Assembly: GCA_963838845.1 (NCBI GenBank) | Contig: CAWISR010000003.1 | Coordinates: 1,302,001-1,366,000 of the forward strand | Direction of reading: 5' to 3' | DNA: 64,000 nucleotides | Origin: CAVRXQ01 sp963838845 | Lineage (GTDB): Bacteria; Actinomycetota; Acidimicrobiia; Acidimicrobiales; Bog-793 | In this document: positions 8,399 through 17,567 of the stretch, piece by piece | Position numbering within the stretch: position 1 is the first letter of the stretch | Layout: each line of letters opens with the position of its first letter | Program-made: the position numbers and the translations under genes | The notes under the pieces: model-generated | Told to the model about the DNA's origin: nothing | What the model saw: only the letters and a program-made list of their open reading frames with translations | Database searches by the model: none

Positions 8399-9588
8399 CA
8401 TCTGCCGCTGTCGGATCATTCGACGCTGTCGTGGTTGGAAGCGGGGTTATCGGCGGTTCGATTTCGTATCTCCTGGCCCGGTCGGGGCTGAGAGTTTGCC
8501 TCATGGAGCGCGACGCGGTCGGCAGCGGTGCCTCTGGTCACGGGCACGGCGTGATAAGTCTCGTGGGCAACGACTTCAAGCCGGGGCCGCACTTCGAATT
8601 GGGGCTCGAAGCCGCAAAAATGTACCCAGAGTTCGCCGCTCAGCTCCTGGAGGACAGCGCGGTCGACACGCTCTATCACGAGCTGCCGAGTCTGTCCTTC
8701 GCGTTAATCCCCGAGGAGGAGGAGATCTTCCGCAAAGCCATGGCCTGGCAAAGTTCGATGGTCCCGATGCGCTGGGTCGACATCGACGAGTGCCTCGAGA
8801 TCGAGCCGCGAATCACACCGCACGGCATCGGGGGTGTCCTGAACCACCACGGGCAAGTGGACGGTTACCGGTTGTGCTTGGCCACGGTCAGCGCAGTCGA
8901 GAAGCTGATGGGGACGTTCCTCTTAAGAGAAGCGACAGGTCTGACGTTCGACGGAGGTCACGTCACAGGGGTGGAGTACCGCGGAGGCCGAATTGCGACG
9001 GAGCGCGTGGTGCTGGCTGGCGGAGCGTGGGTGTCGCGCGCCACGGAATGGACCCGCTATCCGATCCCCGTGCGGCCTCTGCACGGCGAGGTCCTCCATG
9101 CGCGGCTTCCCGGTCCGCCACTCGCGGCGTTCATCATGACGGCGAGACACGGACCCATCCTCCAGCGCCGCGACGGCATCATCATGGCCGGCAGCATTGG
9201 CGGGGTAACGATGAGCGGTATGGACGTGCACGCCCTCCACGTGTTCGATCCCGCCGACACCGGACCTTGGGAATACGACCTCGAGCCCCACGAGGAAGGG
9301 CGCGACCTCATGCTTGAGCGCGCACTCAAGATCATGCCGGCAATGGAGGATGCGGTACTGGTGGCCCACCTGGCGGGTGTGAGGCCACTTTCGGCGGACC
9401 GCTTGCCCATCATCGGACCGGTACCCGGATGCGAAGGTGTCTATCTGGCCACGGGACACGGGACCAAGGGAATCCACCTGGCTCCTGTCACCGCCCGGAT
9501 CGTGAGAGACATGATCGTCAACGAGACAGACGACTCGAGGTACGAGGCTTTCCTGCCCGAACGCTTCGAGGCAGTCGCACGACGCTGA
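8395..9588 (+). CDS. FAD-dependent oxidoreductase, DAO/glycine oxidase type
   Basis: Flavoprotein of 397 residues of the D-amino-acid oxidase/sarcosine oxidase family. The dinucleotide-binding motif VVVGSGVIGGSISYLLARSG begins near residue 11. The C-terminal GVRPLSADRLPIIGPVPGCEGVYLATGHGTKG block is the second FAD-contact region of DAO proteins. It would oxidise an amine or 2-hydroxy acid with electron transfer to oxygen or a carrier. The GTG at 8395 overlaps the aldolase stop by 4 bases; a longer frame from 8161 only reads through the aldolase out of frame. It is the last gene of the 5134-9588 operon and is followed by a hairpin. Confidence 0.88.
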   Translation: MTSAAVGSFDAVVVGSGVIGGSISYLLARSGLRVCLMERDAVGSGASGHGHGVISLVGNDFKPGPHFELGLEAAKMYPEFAAQLLEDSAVDTLYHELPSLSFALIPEEEEIFRKAMAWQSSMVPMRWVDIDECLEIEPRITPHGIGGVLNHHGQVDGYRLCLATVSAVEKLMGTFLLREATGLTFDGGHVTGVEYRGGRIATERVVLAGGAWVSRATEWTRYPIPVRPLHGEVLHARLPGPPLAAFIMTARHGPILQRRDGIIMAGSIGGVTMSGMDVHALHVFDPADTGPWEYDLEPHEEGRDLMLERALKIMPAMEDAVLVAHLAGVRPLSADRLPIIGPVPGCEGVYLATGHGTKGIHLAPVTARIVRDMIVNETDDSRYEAFLPERFEAVARR

Positions 9589-9680
9589 GGTGCCAGTCCC
9601 TTGGGTATGTCAGTGGACTCGGCAGCGGTCGACTTTCCCGATCCAGTTTGAAGTCGAACCCTGGGCTCGTCGGCACCTCC

Positions 9681-9707
9681 GGCACCCCTTCACGGGCACG
9701 GGGTGCC
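9681..9707. terminator. Hairpin between convergent genes
   Basis: GGCACCCC (9681-9688) and GGGGTGCC (9700-9707) form a perfect 8-base-pair stem with an 11-base loop in the 208-base gap between the convergent FAD oxidase and SDR genes. There is no T-run, so it may be a weak or factor-assisted bidirectional terminator. The rest of this gap shows nothing recognisable. Confidence 0.5.
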
Positions 9708-9796
9708 TCGAGGCGGTATCTCTCGATCGCCTACGCCGCTCAGTCGCCCAAGTGGTGCTATCGGTCTTTCGTGAAAATATCCCACCAGCGTCTCGA

Positions 9797-10543
9797 TCAA
9801 CCCCGGCCGACGAAGGGCATACCCGTGGCCATGACCGTCATGAACAACACGTTCGAATTCAGAGGCAAGCTCGCCATGTAAGCCACGGCTCTGCCCACAT
9901 GCTCGACGTCCATCGTCGGTTCCGTGCGAACGTTCCCGTCGGCTTGCGGCACGCCTCGCGCAATGGGGGCCGTCAGGTCGGTCGATGCATTGCCTATGTC
10001 GATCTGACCAGAGGCGATGTTGTACGGACGACCGTCTAGCGCGACCGACTTGGTGAGGCCCGTAATGGCGTGTTTCGCGGCGGTGTAAGGGGCAGAGTTG
10101 GGTCGTGGGCTGTGGGCCGATATCGACCCGTTGTTGATTATGCGCCCTCCCTGTGGTTGCTGATATTTCATGAGGCGGAATGCCTGTCGCGTGCACAGAA
10201 ACGCTCCAGTCAGGTTGGTGTCGATGACAGCCTTCCACTGCTCAACCGAAAGCTCGTCGAGTGGGACCGGGGGAGCACCGATACCGGCATTGTTGAACAG
10301 CAGATCGATTCGCCCGAAGGAATCCACGGTCTCAGAGAACAGGTGGTCCACCGAGCGAGGTTCAGTGACGTCGGTAGGGATCACGTCGAGGCCGGCCCCG
10401 GTGGATTCCGCCTGGCTCCGAACTTCCTCAAGTGCTTCGACCCTCCTTCCTGCCAGGACCATTGACCAGCCGGAGCTGGCCAATGCCATGACCACAGCCT
10501 TGCCAATGCCGGACCCAGCTCCCGTGATAATCGCCACTCCCAC
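9797..10543 (-). CDS. Short-chain dehydrogenase/reductase
   Basis: Classical NAD(P)-dependent SDR, 248 residues. The Rossmann motif TGAGSGIGKAVV is at the N-terminus, then LFNNAGIG, the catalytic Ser in NNGSISAHS, and YTAAKHA with the catalytic Tyr and Lys. The substrate is an unknown alcohol or ketone. GTG at 10543 is preferred because GGAGGGA lies 6 bases upstream; the longer TTG at 10588 adds 15 residues before the nucleotide-binding strand without a ribosome site. It is divergent from the acyl-CoA dehydrogenase at 10680, with 136 bases between them. Confidence 0.88.
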   Translation of the reverse strand: MGVAIITGAGSGIGKAVVMALASSGWSMVLAGRRVEALEEVRSQAESTGAGLDVIPTDVTEPRSVDHLFSETVDSFGRIDLLFNNAGIGAPPVPLDELSVEQWKAVIDTNLTGAFLCTRQAFRLMKYQQPQGGRIINNGSISAHSPRPNSAPYTAAKHAITGLTKSVALDGRPYNIASGQIDIGNASTDLTAPIARGVPQADGNVRTEPTMDVEHVGRAVAYMASLPLNSNVLFMTVMATGMPFVGRG

Positions 10544-10679
10544 TGCTCGTCCCTCCGACAGCTCGCTTGGGATGCTTACCAGGGTCAAGTATGAAACGCT
10601 TCACGTCCCATCACCTGTGTTTGCCTGAATCCAGCGAGGTCTCGTTCCATGAAACCGGGGGACGTATGAGGGCTGTACC

Positions 10680-11846
10680 GTGACGACGGCGCAGCAGGTC
10701 GAGGAGCTGCGCGAGGACATACGAAGGTTAGTTCGGCGCATTTGCGCCGCCTTCCCGGACGAATACTGGCGGTCGCTCGATCGGGAACGCGCCTATCCAG
10801 AAGCTTTCGTGAAACAGGTCACCGCGAGCGGTCTTTTGGGTGCGCTCGTGCCGGAAGAATTCGGAGGGCTCGGTCTCGGTATCGGCGACGCTTCGATCGT
10901 TTTAGAGGAGATCAATCGTTCTGGTGGCAATGCGGCCGCTGTTCACGCGCAGATGTACACGATGGGAACTCTTCTTCGACACGGGTCAGACGACCAGAAG
11001 CGCGCGTATCTTCCTGGGATAGCTAGCGGCGAGTTGCGCTTACAAGCCTTCGCCGTCACCGAGCCCACCGCTGGAACAGACACGACTGCGATAGCCACCA
11101 TGGCGGTACGTGAGGGCGATCACTATGTGGTTAGCGGGCAAAAGGTGTTTACTTCGCGCGTCCAGCATTCAGATTTGATGATGCTGCTCGCGCGTACGAC
11201 TCCGCGAACGCAAGTTGAGAAAGCGTCAGACGGCATGTCGGTGTTCCTGCTGGACTTGCGCGAGATCTCAGACGGTTTGGTCGTGCGGCCTCTTCGCACC
11301 ATGTTCAATCACGAAACGAACGAGGTCTTTTTTGACGACGTGAGAATCCCATCCTCCAGTTTGATAGGAGAACAAGGGCTCGGATTCCGCTACATCCTCG
11401 ACGGTATGAACGCTGAACGGATTCTCATTGCTGCCGAATGCATTGGCGATGCAAGGTGGTTCTTACACCGGGCCACTCGTTACGCGCTAGAGCGCGAGGT
11501 GTTTGGCCGGCCTATCGGGCAGAACCAAGGCATTCAGTTCCCGATCGCGTACGCGTACGCGCACGCTGAGGCTGCCGACCTCATGCGGTGGCGCGCCGCG
11601 GAGTTGTTCGACTCGGGTATGCCATGTGGGCCCGAGGCCAACCTCGCGAAACTTCTCGCGGCGGACGCTTCATGGGAAGCGGCGAACGTTGCGTTGCAGA
11701 CATACGGCGGATACGGATTCGTAGACGAATACGATGTCGAGCGTAAGTTTCGAGAAACCCGCCTGTATCAGGTGGCACCGATCTCTACCAACCTCATCCT
11801 CGCCTATGTCGGCGAGCACGTGCTCGGAATGCCTCGTTCGTACTGA
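10680..11846 (+). CDS. Acyl-CoA dehydrogenase, atypical C-terminus
   Basis: FAD enzyme of 388 residues with the three-part acyl-CoA dehydrogenase fold. Visible are GLLGALVPEEFGGLGLG, the FAD-site AFAVTEPTAGTDTT, and EREVFGRPIGQNQGIQFPIA in the C-terminal helical domain. It would oxidise an acyl-CoA to the enoyl-CoA and pass electrons to ETF. Where most members have a Y-E-G-T catalytic Glu, this one reads RETRLYQVAPIST, so that Glu is absent. The base may sit elsewhere, as in isovaleryl-CoA dehydrogenase types, or the reaction may differ. Start GTG. It is convergent with the CoA-transferase at 11895. Confidence 0.85.
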   Translation: MTTAQQVEELREDIRRLVRRICAAFPDEYWRSLDRERAYPEAFVKQVTASGLLGALVPEEFGGLGLGIGDASIVLEEINRSGGNAAAVHAQMYTMGTLLRHGSDDQKRAYLPGIASGELRLQAFAVTEPTAGTDTTAIATMAVREGDHYVVSGQKVFTSRVQHSDLMMLLARTTPRTQVEKASDGMSVFLLDLREISDGLVVRPLRTMFNHETNEVFFDDVRIPSSSLIGEQGLGFRYILDGMNAERILIAAECIGDARWFLHRATRYALEREVFGRPIGQNQGIQFPIAYAYAHAEAADLMRWRAAELFDSGMPCGPEANLAKLLAADASWEAANVALQTYGGYGFVDEYDVERKFRETRLYQVAPISTNLILAYVGEHVLGMPRSY

Positions 11847-11894
11847 ATCCTGACTGCCCGCAATCGAATTTCAACTATTGCCTCGTGTGTGCGC

Positions 11895-13097
11895 CTATCG
11901 GCGCGGTTCACCGAAGGCCCCGGAATTCGCGAGTGCGTCTATTTTCTGGTCGTTGTATCCGAGCGACCGAAGTAGGAGATCGGCATCTTCGTTCCGCTGA
12001 GGAGCGCGCCGATGTTGCTTTCGCGGTTCGCCGACGCGCACGGGACTGGCTAGTTGGGTGACGGTACCAAAGCGTGGATGCTCGGTTTCGATGATTAAAC
12101 CGCGCTCGGCGATCAACGCGTGAGCTAGGGCCGAGGGAACGTCAAGCACCGGAGCACACGGCACTCCTGCAGCTTGGAGATGCTCGATCCAATAGTCGGA
12201 GGACTTGGTCATCAGCGCAGCATCGAGTTCTGCAATGAGTTCGGACTCATGCAGCCGGCGCGCTTGAAAGTCAACGAAACGCTCATCGCTTGCGAGGTCA
12301 TGCCGACCAAGAACCTCTGTGAGTCGGATCCAGAACTTCTCCTTCGCACATCCGATCACAATCCACCCCGTACCAGTCTTGAAATTCTGAAACGGGACAA
12401 CCGAAGGATGGGCGGATCGTGCTTTCCGCTTGGGCACATCACCAGCAGTCAAGTAGTAGGTGCCCAAATAGCTCAGTAGGTTGATCGCGACGTCATACAG
12501 GCAAATGTCGCAATCCATGCCTCTCCCGTCTCGTGCAGCCGCATGGATTCCTGACATCAATGCGAGGGCCGCCGCGTAACCCGCACAGAAGTCGACGAGC
12601 GACAGCCCCGATTTGGTCGGCGGACCGTCCGGTTCGCCGGTCAGGCTCATCCATCCCGCCAGACCTTGCAGGATGTAGTCATATCCAGGCTGCTTCCTCG
12701 CCGATCCGGTCATTCCGAAGCCAGAAATGCAGCAGCAGACGATCCGGGGATTCAGGTCTTGTAGGTCTTCGTAGCGGATGCCAAGACGACCGGGCACATC
12801 ACCTCGGAGGTTGGAATAGATCGCGTGTGCGTGCCGAACCAGGTCCTCGAAGACTTCCCGTCCACCTGAATTGTTGAGATCGAGACTCAGGCTGCGCTTG
12901 TTTCGGTTGAAGGTCTCAAAGAAGAGGCTGTCCTCCGCCTCCTGAAAAGGAGGTATGTATCGGCCAATGTCGCCGCCACTGCGCGGATCCTCAATCTTTA
13001 TTACCTGGGCACCGAGATCGGCCAGGTGCACTGAGCCAAACGGTCCGGCCCCGAACTGTTCGAGCGCAACGATCGTGATGTCTTCGAGGGGTCTCAC
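11895..13097 (-). CDS. CaiB/BaiF (class III) CoA-transferase
   Basis: Protein of 400 residues of the family III CoA-transferases, which move CoA between organic acids through an aspartyl intermediate. The N-terminal MRPLEDITIVALEQFGAGP and the strand LADLGAQVIKIEDP are typical. The nucleophile Asp is predicted in GLSLVDFCAGYAAALAL near residue 170. The start is GTG within a 4-base overlap (GTGA) with the end of a short upstream EtfB-like frame, as if an upstream gene had been trimmed to fit. With the dehydrogenases and the second CoA-transferase at 15076 it suggests activation and beta-oxidation-like processing of a carboxylic acid. Confidence 0.87.
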   Translation of the reverse strand: MRPLEDITIVALEQFGAGPFGSVHLADLGAQVIKIEDPRSGGDIGRYIPPFQEAEDSLFFETFNRNKRSLSLDLNNSGGREVFEDLVRHAHAIYSNLRGDVPGRLGIRYEDLQDLNPRIVCCCISGFGMTGSARKQPGYDYILQGLAGWMSLTGEPDGPPTKSGLSLVDFCAGYAAALALMSGIHAAARDGRGMDCDICLYDVAINLLSYLGTYYLTAGDVPKRKARSAHPSVVPFQNFKTGTGWIVIGCAKEKFWIRLTEVLGRHDLASDERFVDFQARRLHESELIAELDAALMTKSSDYWIEHLQAAGVPCAPVLDVPSALAHALIAERGLIIETEHPRFGTVTQLASPVRVGEPRKQHRRAPQRNEDADLLLRSLGYNDQKIDALANSGAFGEPRR

Positions 13098-13228
13098 AAC
13101 GTCGCTCGGGGGTTGTCCGAGTCGTCGAGAATGAGATTCCCATCTCGAGAGAACGTATGGCCAAGAGAATCGAGTGAGGCAGGCCGTGATAGATCAGGAA
13201 TCTGTCTCGCGCACACCGCGACCCTCAT
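13094..13228 (-). pseudogene. Truncated electron-transfer flavoprotein beta subunit (EtfB/FixA) N-terminus
   Basis: A 44-codon frame reading MRVAVCARQIPD, then SRDGNLILDDSDN, then a stop. The first block matches the conserved start of EtfB proteins (M-K-I-A-V-C-V-K-Q-V-P-D pattern) and the second matches the following R-D-G-x-L-x-L-D-D-S-D segment of actinobacterial forms. Intact EtfB has about 250 residues, so more than 80 percent is missing. The stop overlaps the CoA-transferase GTG by 4 bases, which looks like a deletion joining an etfB start to that gene. The reading frame is open further upstream to 13489 but without recognisable domains. The match is by eye from a short stretch. Confidence 0.4.
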
Positions 13229-13802
13229 GGGCAATAAGTATCCGTTAGCGAAATCCATGTCGCCAATCGAGCCGCTCGGTTCGAAAGCCTCCGCTTCGGC
13301 GCGCGGTTGTGTGGACGCCAACAACCCAAGCTCCGATCGGAGGTGCCGAGCCGCCGCGCCAAAGTTCGGAGATCTCGCGAAGGCGGGGAGGCCAATGATC
13401 CCCGCGTCGCGCCAGCCCCTTCGCAACGCTCTGCGGGATGTACCTTCGCTGGTCGTTGTGCCTACGAAATGCCCGTTTGCCCCTCGCACCTACCCGTCGA
13501 TCGCATTCCACAGAAGGCGTGGTTGTTACAAGTTGAATGTTGGGAACCCAACCACGTCGCGACGAGCGACAATCCACCGATGGATTCGACCAATTCGCAC
13601 CTATGGAGTTTTTCCGAAGGAGACGCACCGCAGATTCTGATAGAAGAGTTTGATGTTGCCGATTACCGACGCGACCGAGAATATTTGGAACCCCACCTTA
13701 GCGTGAAGATGCCCTCCAGGTTGCCCGTGACTGGTACGCGCAAGACTGGAAGAAGATCGTGACACTCGAGCATATGGGCGCTACTTCGAAAGGTTGACCG
13801 AC
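13229..13802. other. Gap with no assigned gene
   Basis: About 570 bases between the EtfB-like fragment and the second acyl-CoA dehydrogenase. Several overlapping open frames exist on both strands but none resembles a known family. The most gene-like is a 60-codon plus-strand frame at 13580-13762 with an acidic stretch (EEFDVADYRRDREYLEPH); it has no clear ribosome site. The region may be remnants of a decayed etf or regulator gene. Confidence 0.35.
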
Positions 13803-14999
13803 ATGTTTAGACGGCTCACGGATACTCCAGGATTGAGTGATACCCAGGAGCAAATCGTCGCTACGGTTAGAAGCTTTGTTGACCGAGAGGTACTGCCCTA
13901 TGTGGCTGACCTAGATCGAGGTGATGAATTCCCTGAAGTTATCGTCGACAAGATGCGGAACCTCGGACTTTTCGGACTCACGATCGAAGAGCAATTTGGA
14001 GGAGTCGGGGAGTCTCTTCTCACCTATTCGCTCGTCGTTGAGGAGCTCTCTCGAGGATGGATGAGCTTGTCAGGGATTCTGAATACGCATTTCATTGTCG
14101 CTTACCTACTCAATCGGTACGGAACCGTTGATCAGCAGTCCGCCTTGTTGGCGCCGATGGCAATGGGCGAACTGCGAGGTGCATTCTCAATGTCTGAGCC
14201 GGATTGCGGCTCAGATGTCGCTGCGATTAAGTCGAAGGCCACCCGTGTCGAGGGCGGCTACCTGGTCAACGGCCGGAAGATGTGGGTCACGAACGGGGCA
14301 CGTGCAGGTGTCGTCGCAGTCCTTGTGCTCGCCGATGAACTCGAGGGTGTGCCACCACACAGAAACATGGTCACGTTGCTTGTCGAGAAGGAACCCGGCT
14401 TCGGTGACGTGGCCAAAGGATTACTGATCCCTCCGCAGATCGAGAAGATGGGTTACAAAGGTGTTGAAACGACGGAGCTTTGCTTCGACGACTTCTTTGT
14501 CGCTGAGGACAGAGTTCTTGGAGGCATTCCCGGCCGGGGCTTTTACCAGATGATGGACGGCATCGAAGTGGGCCGCGTCAATGTCGCCGCTCGGGCAGCC
14601 GGATTGGCACTTCGTGCTTTCGAGCTAGCCATTTCTTATGCTCAACAGAGGCGAGCGTTCGGCACAATGATTGCGAATCATCAGGCAGTTCTGTTTCGTC
14701 TTGCAGAGATGGGTTCCAAAGTCGCAGCCGCACACCAGTTGGTGGTGATGGCCGCTCGTCGAAAGGACTCTGGCGAAAGGAATGATTTGGAGGCGAGCAT
14801 GGCGAAATACTTGGCGTCGGAATACTGCAAAGAGGTAGTCGAAGACGCCATGCGGATTCATGGGGGATTCGGTTATTCGAAGGAGTTTGAGATCGAGCGA
14901 TTGTACCGTGATGCGCCGATGTTGCTCATTGGCGAAGGCACAAGCGACATTCAGGAGATGATCATCGGTCATCGACTACTCGAGGAATACCGGATCTGA
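13803..14999 (+). CDS. Acyl-CoA dehydrogenase
   Basis: Canonical acyl-CoA dehydrogenase of about 398 residues. The FAD/substrate motif reads AFSMSEPDCGSDVAAI, the C-terminal domain has QQRRAFGTMIANHQAV, and the catalytic Glu is in LLIGEGTSDIQEM, the usual position. It makes a 2,3-enoyl-CoA and delivers electrons to ETF. ATG at 13803 is chosen because GAAAGG is 9 bases upstream; the in-frame TTG at 13794 sits immediately next to that sequence. The CoA-transferase at 15076 follows on the same strand after about 75 bases, so the pair likely handles activation and first oxidation of one acid. The base composition is visibly poorer in GC than in the flanking regions. Confidence 0.88.
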   Translation: MFRRLTDTPGLSDTQEQIVATVRSFVDREVLPYVADLDRGDEFPEVIVDKMRNLGLFGLTIEEQFGGVGESLLTYSLVVEELSRGWMSLSGILNTHFIVAYLLNRYGTVDQQSALLAPMAMGELRGAFSMSEPDCGSDVAAIKSKATRVEGGYLVNGRKMWVTNGARAGVVAVLVLADELEGVPPHRNMVTLLVEKEPGFGDVAKGLLIPPQIEKMGYKGVETTELCFDDFFVAEDRVLGGIPGRGFYQMMDGIEVGRVNVAARAAGLALRAFELAISYAQQRRAFGTMIANHQAVLFRLAEMGSKVAAAHQLVVMAARRKDSGERNDLEASMAKYLASEYCKEVVEDAMRIHGGFGYSKEFEIERLYRDAPMLLIGEGTSDIQEMIIGHRLLEEYRI

Positions 15000-15075
15000 T
15001 GTCGCTGGAGTGGCCCCTGAGACATGGTCGTTCGAGCGTTCGACAGAGCAATCTGATTGCCACTTGTAAAGGTAG

Positions 15076-16257
15076 ATGCGCGTCATGAATGAGGTTGCCT
15101 CATCTCGAGGCATTCTGGAAGGCATTCGGGTCATTGAGTATTCCGCCTTTGTGGCCGCGCCGTTCGCGGGCGCAATGCTCGCCGGTCTAGGAGCGGACGT
15201 AATTCGCATCGAACAACTCGGCGGCGGAGTGGATGCCAGACGATGGCCGTTGCACGACGGCCGAAGTTTGTATCGAGCTGGCCTCGACTCGGGCAAGCGG
15301 TCTGTCGCGCTCGACTTGCGATCGCCTAGAGGACGGCAGCTTGTTGCCGCGCTTGTTGCCGCCCCGGGCGAAGATTCCGGCATATTTGTCACGAACATCA
15401 CGCTTCCACCGGAACTCACATACCCAGAGCTGCTAAAGGCGCGGGAAGATGTGATCGTCATCGAACTCTCAGGAACGCGACCCGGAAACATTGCCGTGGA
15501 TTACACGGTGGCTGCCGGGGTGGGTTTCCCGCTGATCACAGGACCGTGCAGTACCGAGGGTCCAGTGAACGCGGTGCTGCCTGCATTCGATCTGCTCGCC
15601 GGGCTGCACATCGCACTTGGAATTGTTTCTGCGATCCGACGTCGTTCGAAAACCGGCGAGGGTACGTTTGTGCAGCTCGCCTTAATGGATGTTGCAGTGA
15701 AGGTTGCAGACCATCTCGGCTTCCTGGAAGAAGCACGTCTCATCGAGGAGCCTAGGCCCAGAGTCGGGAACTCTATATATGGAACGTATGGGCGAGATTT
15801 CGTGACTCGCGACGGTCATTCTGTCATGGTGTGTGCGCTAACGCCGAGGCAGTGGGAGAACTTGGCGCGCGCAACGGATCTGACTGACGCGTTCAAGCTG
15901 ATTGGTGAACGCCATCGAGTTGACTTATCAGACGAGGCAAGTCGTTTTGAGTATCACGACGAGATCGATCGATTGCTCGAAACGTGGATACGTGAGCGCA
16001 GCTTGGCCGAAGTAGCAGAGACGTTCGAACGCGCACATGTGCTCTGGGGCCCATATCGCACATTTAAGGAACTGATTTTCGAAGACGACTCGGCTAGCAA
16101 CCCGTCTGCGAGTGCGCTGCGATTTTCTGGGTTTTCACAGTTGAACAGACTTGACTCACCGACGATTGGAGCTGATACGTCAGGAGTTCTGAAAGATGTG
16201 CTCGGCCTCGACGACGACACGATCCGGTCACTCCACGACGACGGCGTTCTGTGTTGA
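15076..16257 (+). CDS. CaiB/BaiF (class III) CoA-transferase
   Basis: Family III CoA-transferase of 393 residues, cytoplasmic. It has the N-terminal GILEGIRVIEYSAFVAAPFAG and LGADVIRIEQLGGG, and the predicted nucleophile Asp in VLPAFDLLAGLHIALG near residue 175. It is only distantly like the paralogue at 11895-13097, so the two probably act on different acids. Start ATG at 15076; MNEVASS four codons later is an alternative. It probably forms an operon with the acyl-CoA dehydrogenase before it. A small hairpin lies 40 bases after the stop. Confidence 0.87.
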   Translation: MRVMNEVASSRGILEGIRVIEYSAFVAAPFAGAMLAGLGADVIRIEQLGGGVDARRWPLHDGRSLYRAGLDSGKRSVALDLRSPRGRQLVAALVAAPGEDSGIFVTNITLPPELTYPELLKAREDVIVIELSGTRPGNIAVDYTVAAGVGFPLITGPCSTEGPVNAVLPAFDLLAGLHIALGIVSAIRRRSKTGEGTFVQLALMDVAVKVADHLGFLEEARLIEEPRPRVGNSIYGTYGRDFVTRDGHSVMVCALTPRQWENLARATDLTDAFKLIGERHRVDLSDEASRFEYHDEIDRLLETWIRERSLAEVAETFERAHVLWGPYRTFKELIFEDDSASNPSASALRFSGFSQLNRLDSPTIGADTSGVLKDVLGLDDDTIRSLHDDGVLC

Positions 16258-16299
16258 CGACCGAAGGTCTCCTAAGGCAGCTCATTTAAGTCTGGATAC

Positions 16300-16317
16300 G
16301 GTCCGATTGACCGGACC
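16300..16317 (+). terminator. Hairpin downstream of CoA-transferase
   Basis: GGTCCG (16300-16305) pairs with CGGACC (16312-16317) across a 6-base loop, followed by TCCTTCGT. It lies between convergent genes, so it could end either transcript. The stem is short and there is no long T-run. Confidence 0.35.
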
Positions 16318-16432
16318 TCCTTCGTACGTGGAGCGGCCTGGCCTGCTCCTCGCGGTTGCCGCCGCAGCTCGGCAGGCCTTGCACTCGGGCGTCCCTGGGA
16401 GGGCGGAGGTCCCGCAGCGCGGCTGCCCCCCG

Positions 16433-17200
16433 TCACTTCCCAGCCGAGCGGGCGATCCGGAGGTGCTCGTGAAGGCCGGAGCGAAGCAGCACGGCGTCGC
16501 TCGACACTGTGACGACATCGAAGCCCTGTGAACCGTAAGTGCGGGCCTGCACCGGGTCGTAGCAGTGCATCCCGGCAATGAGGCCCTTGTCGTGCGCCGC
16601 CTGCCTGATGCGCTCGACCGCCTCGGCGTGGCCAGCTGGCATCGGCTCGAAGCCAGGTGACCCGCCCATGGACACGGCGAGATCGCTCGGGCCCACGTAG
16701 AGGCCGTCGAGACCCGTGGCAGCCGCGATCTCGTCGACCTGCTCGAGGGCATCGACTGTTTCGATCATCGCTAGGCAGATCACTTCAGCGTTGACGGCAT
16801 GGTGCGGAGCCGCGTTGAGGAACGCCGCGCCACGAAATGCGCCATTGCTCCTCAGCCCAATCGGCGCGTAGCGGCACGCTGCCACCGCTCGTTCGGCATC
16901 GGCTCGCGAGTTCACCATGGGCACGATGACCGCTTCGGCGCCTGCGTCGAGCACTTTCCCGATCTCTGCTGTGTCGTTTGAGAGCATTCGCACGACCGGG
17001 CAGGCGCGGCCGTAGCCGATCGCCGTGAGCATGGGCACGAGAGCGTCGAGGTAGCCCGCCCCATGCTGCAGGTCGACGCAGATGTAGTCGGGCTCCTCCC
17101 ACGAGCAGATCTCGGCCGCCACGGGAGATGCGAGTGTGAGCCAGACGCCGAAAGCGGTCGGTTTTTCGGCCAGGGCGGTTCGGAGGCGGTTGCGGCTCAT
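16433..17200 (-). CDS. HpcH/HpaI-family 2-oxo acid aldolase
   Basis: Metal-dependent pyruvate aldolase of 255 residues, the usual length for 2,4-dihydroxyhept-2-enedioate or 2-keto-3-deoxy-sugar-acid aldolases. Signatures: FGVWLTLASPVAAEI, YICVDLQHGAGYLDAL (base motif, D-x-Q-H), VIVPMVNSRADAERAV, metal Glu in MIETVDALEQVDEI, metal Asp in GLYVGPSDLAVSMGG. The substrate cannot be chosen from sequence. Start ATG at 17200. It stands alone on the minus strand, upstream of no close gene; the following 367 bases toward 17567 have no gene. Confidence 0.88.
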   Translation of the reverse strand: MSRNRLRTALAEKPTAFGVWLTLASPVAAEICSWEEPDYICVDLQHGAGYLDALVPMLTAIGYGRACPVVRMLSNDTAEIGKVLDAGAEAVIVPMVNSRADAERAVAACRYAPIGLRSNGAFRGAAFLNAAPHHAVNAEVICLAMIETVDALEQVDEIAAATGLDGLYVGPSDLAVSMGGSPGFEPMPAGHAEAVERIRQAAHDKGLIAGMHCYDPVQARTYGSQGFDVVTVSSDAVLLRSGLHEHLRIARSAGK

Positions 17201-17567
17201 CGGTCAGGCGACCCCTTCATCGTCTTGAGCAGAGCAATGCCTAGCGTTCGTTTCATCATGCCAACAACTTGGTCAGCAGTGCGTTGCGCCGGTCCTCCGG
17301 TGATCGGGCCGTTGAACCGTTTATACCGATACTCATCGCACGGAATTCGTCGTCTTAATCATCAGACTGTTATCCAACGGAACCGAGGCGAACAACGTCG
17401 TCAGAGACCGTCGACCCTCGGGCAAGAGGATCTCTTTCGCCGAGGTCAGCCAGAACTGAACGACGATGACCGGATCCTGGTCACTCCTGTCGCTGTCTGC
17501 TGGAAGAATCGGCCGCACTATCGGTTGAGGGAGCGGCCAACGAACGCAATCAGTCTGTCGGCTCAAA
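17201..17567. other. Gap with no assigned gene
   Basis: Between the aldolase start and the EamA gene end. Only short frames without recognisable features or ribosome sites are present. No hairpin, repeat or promoter was convincing by eye. Confidence 0.4.
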
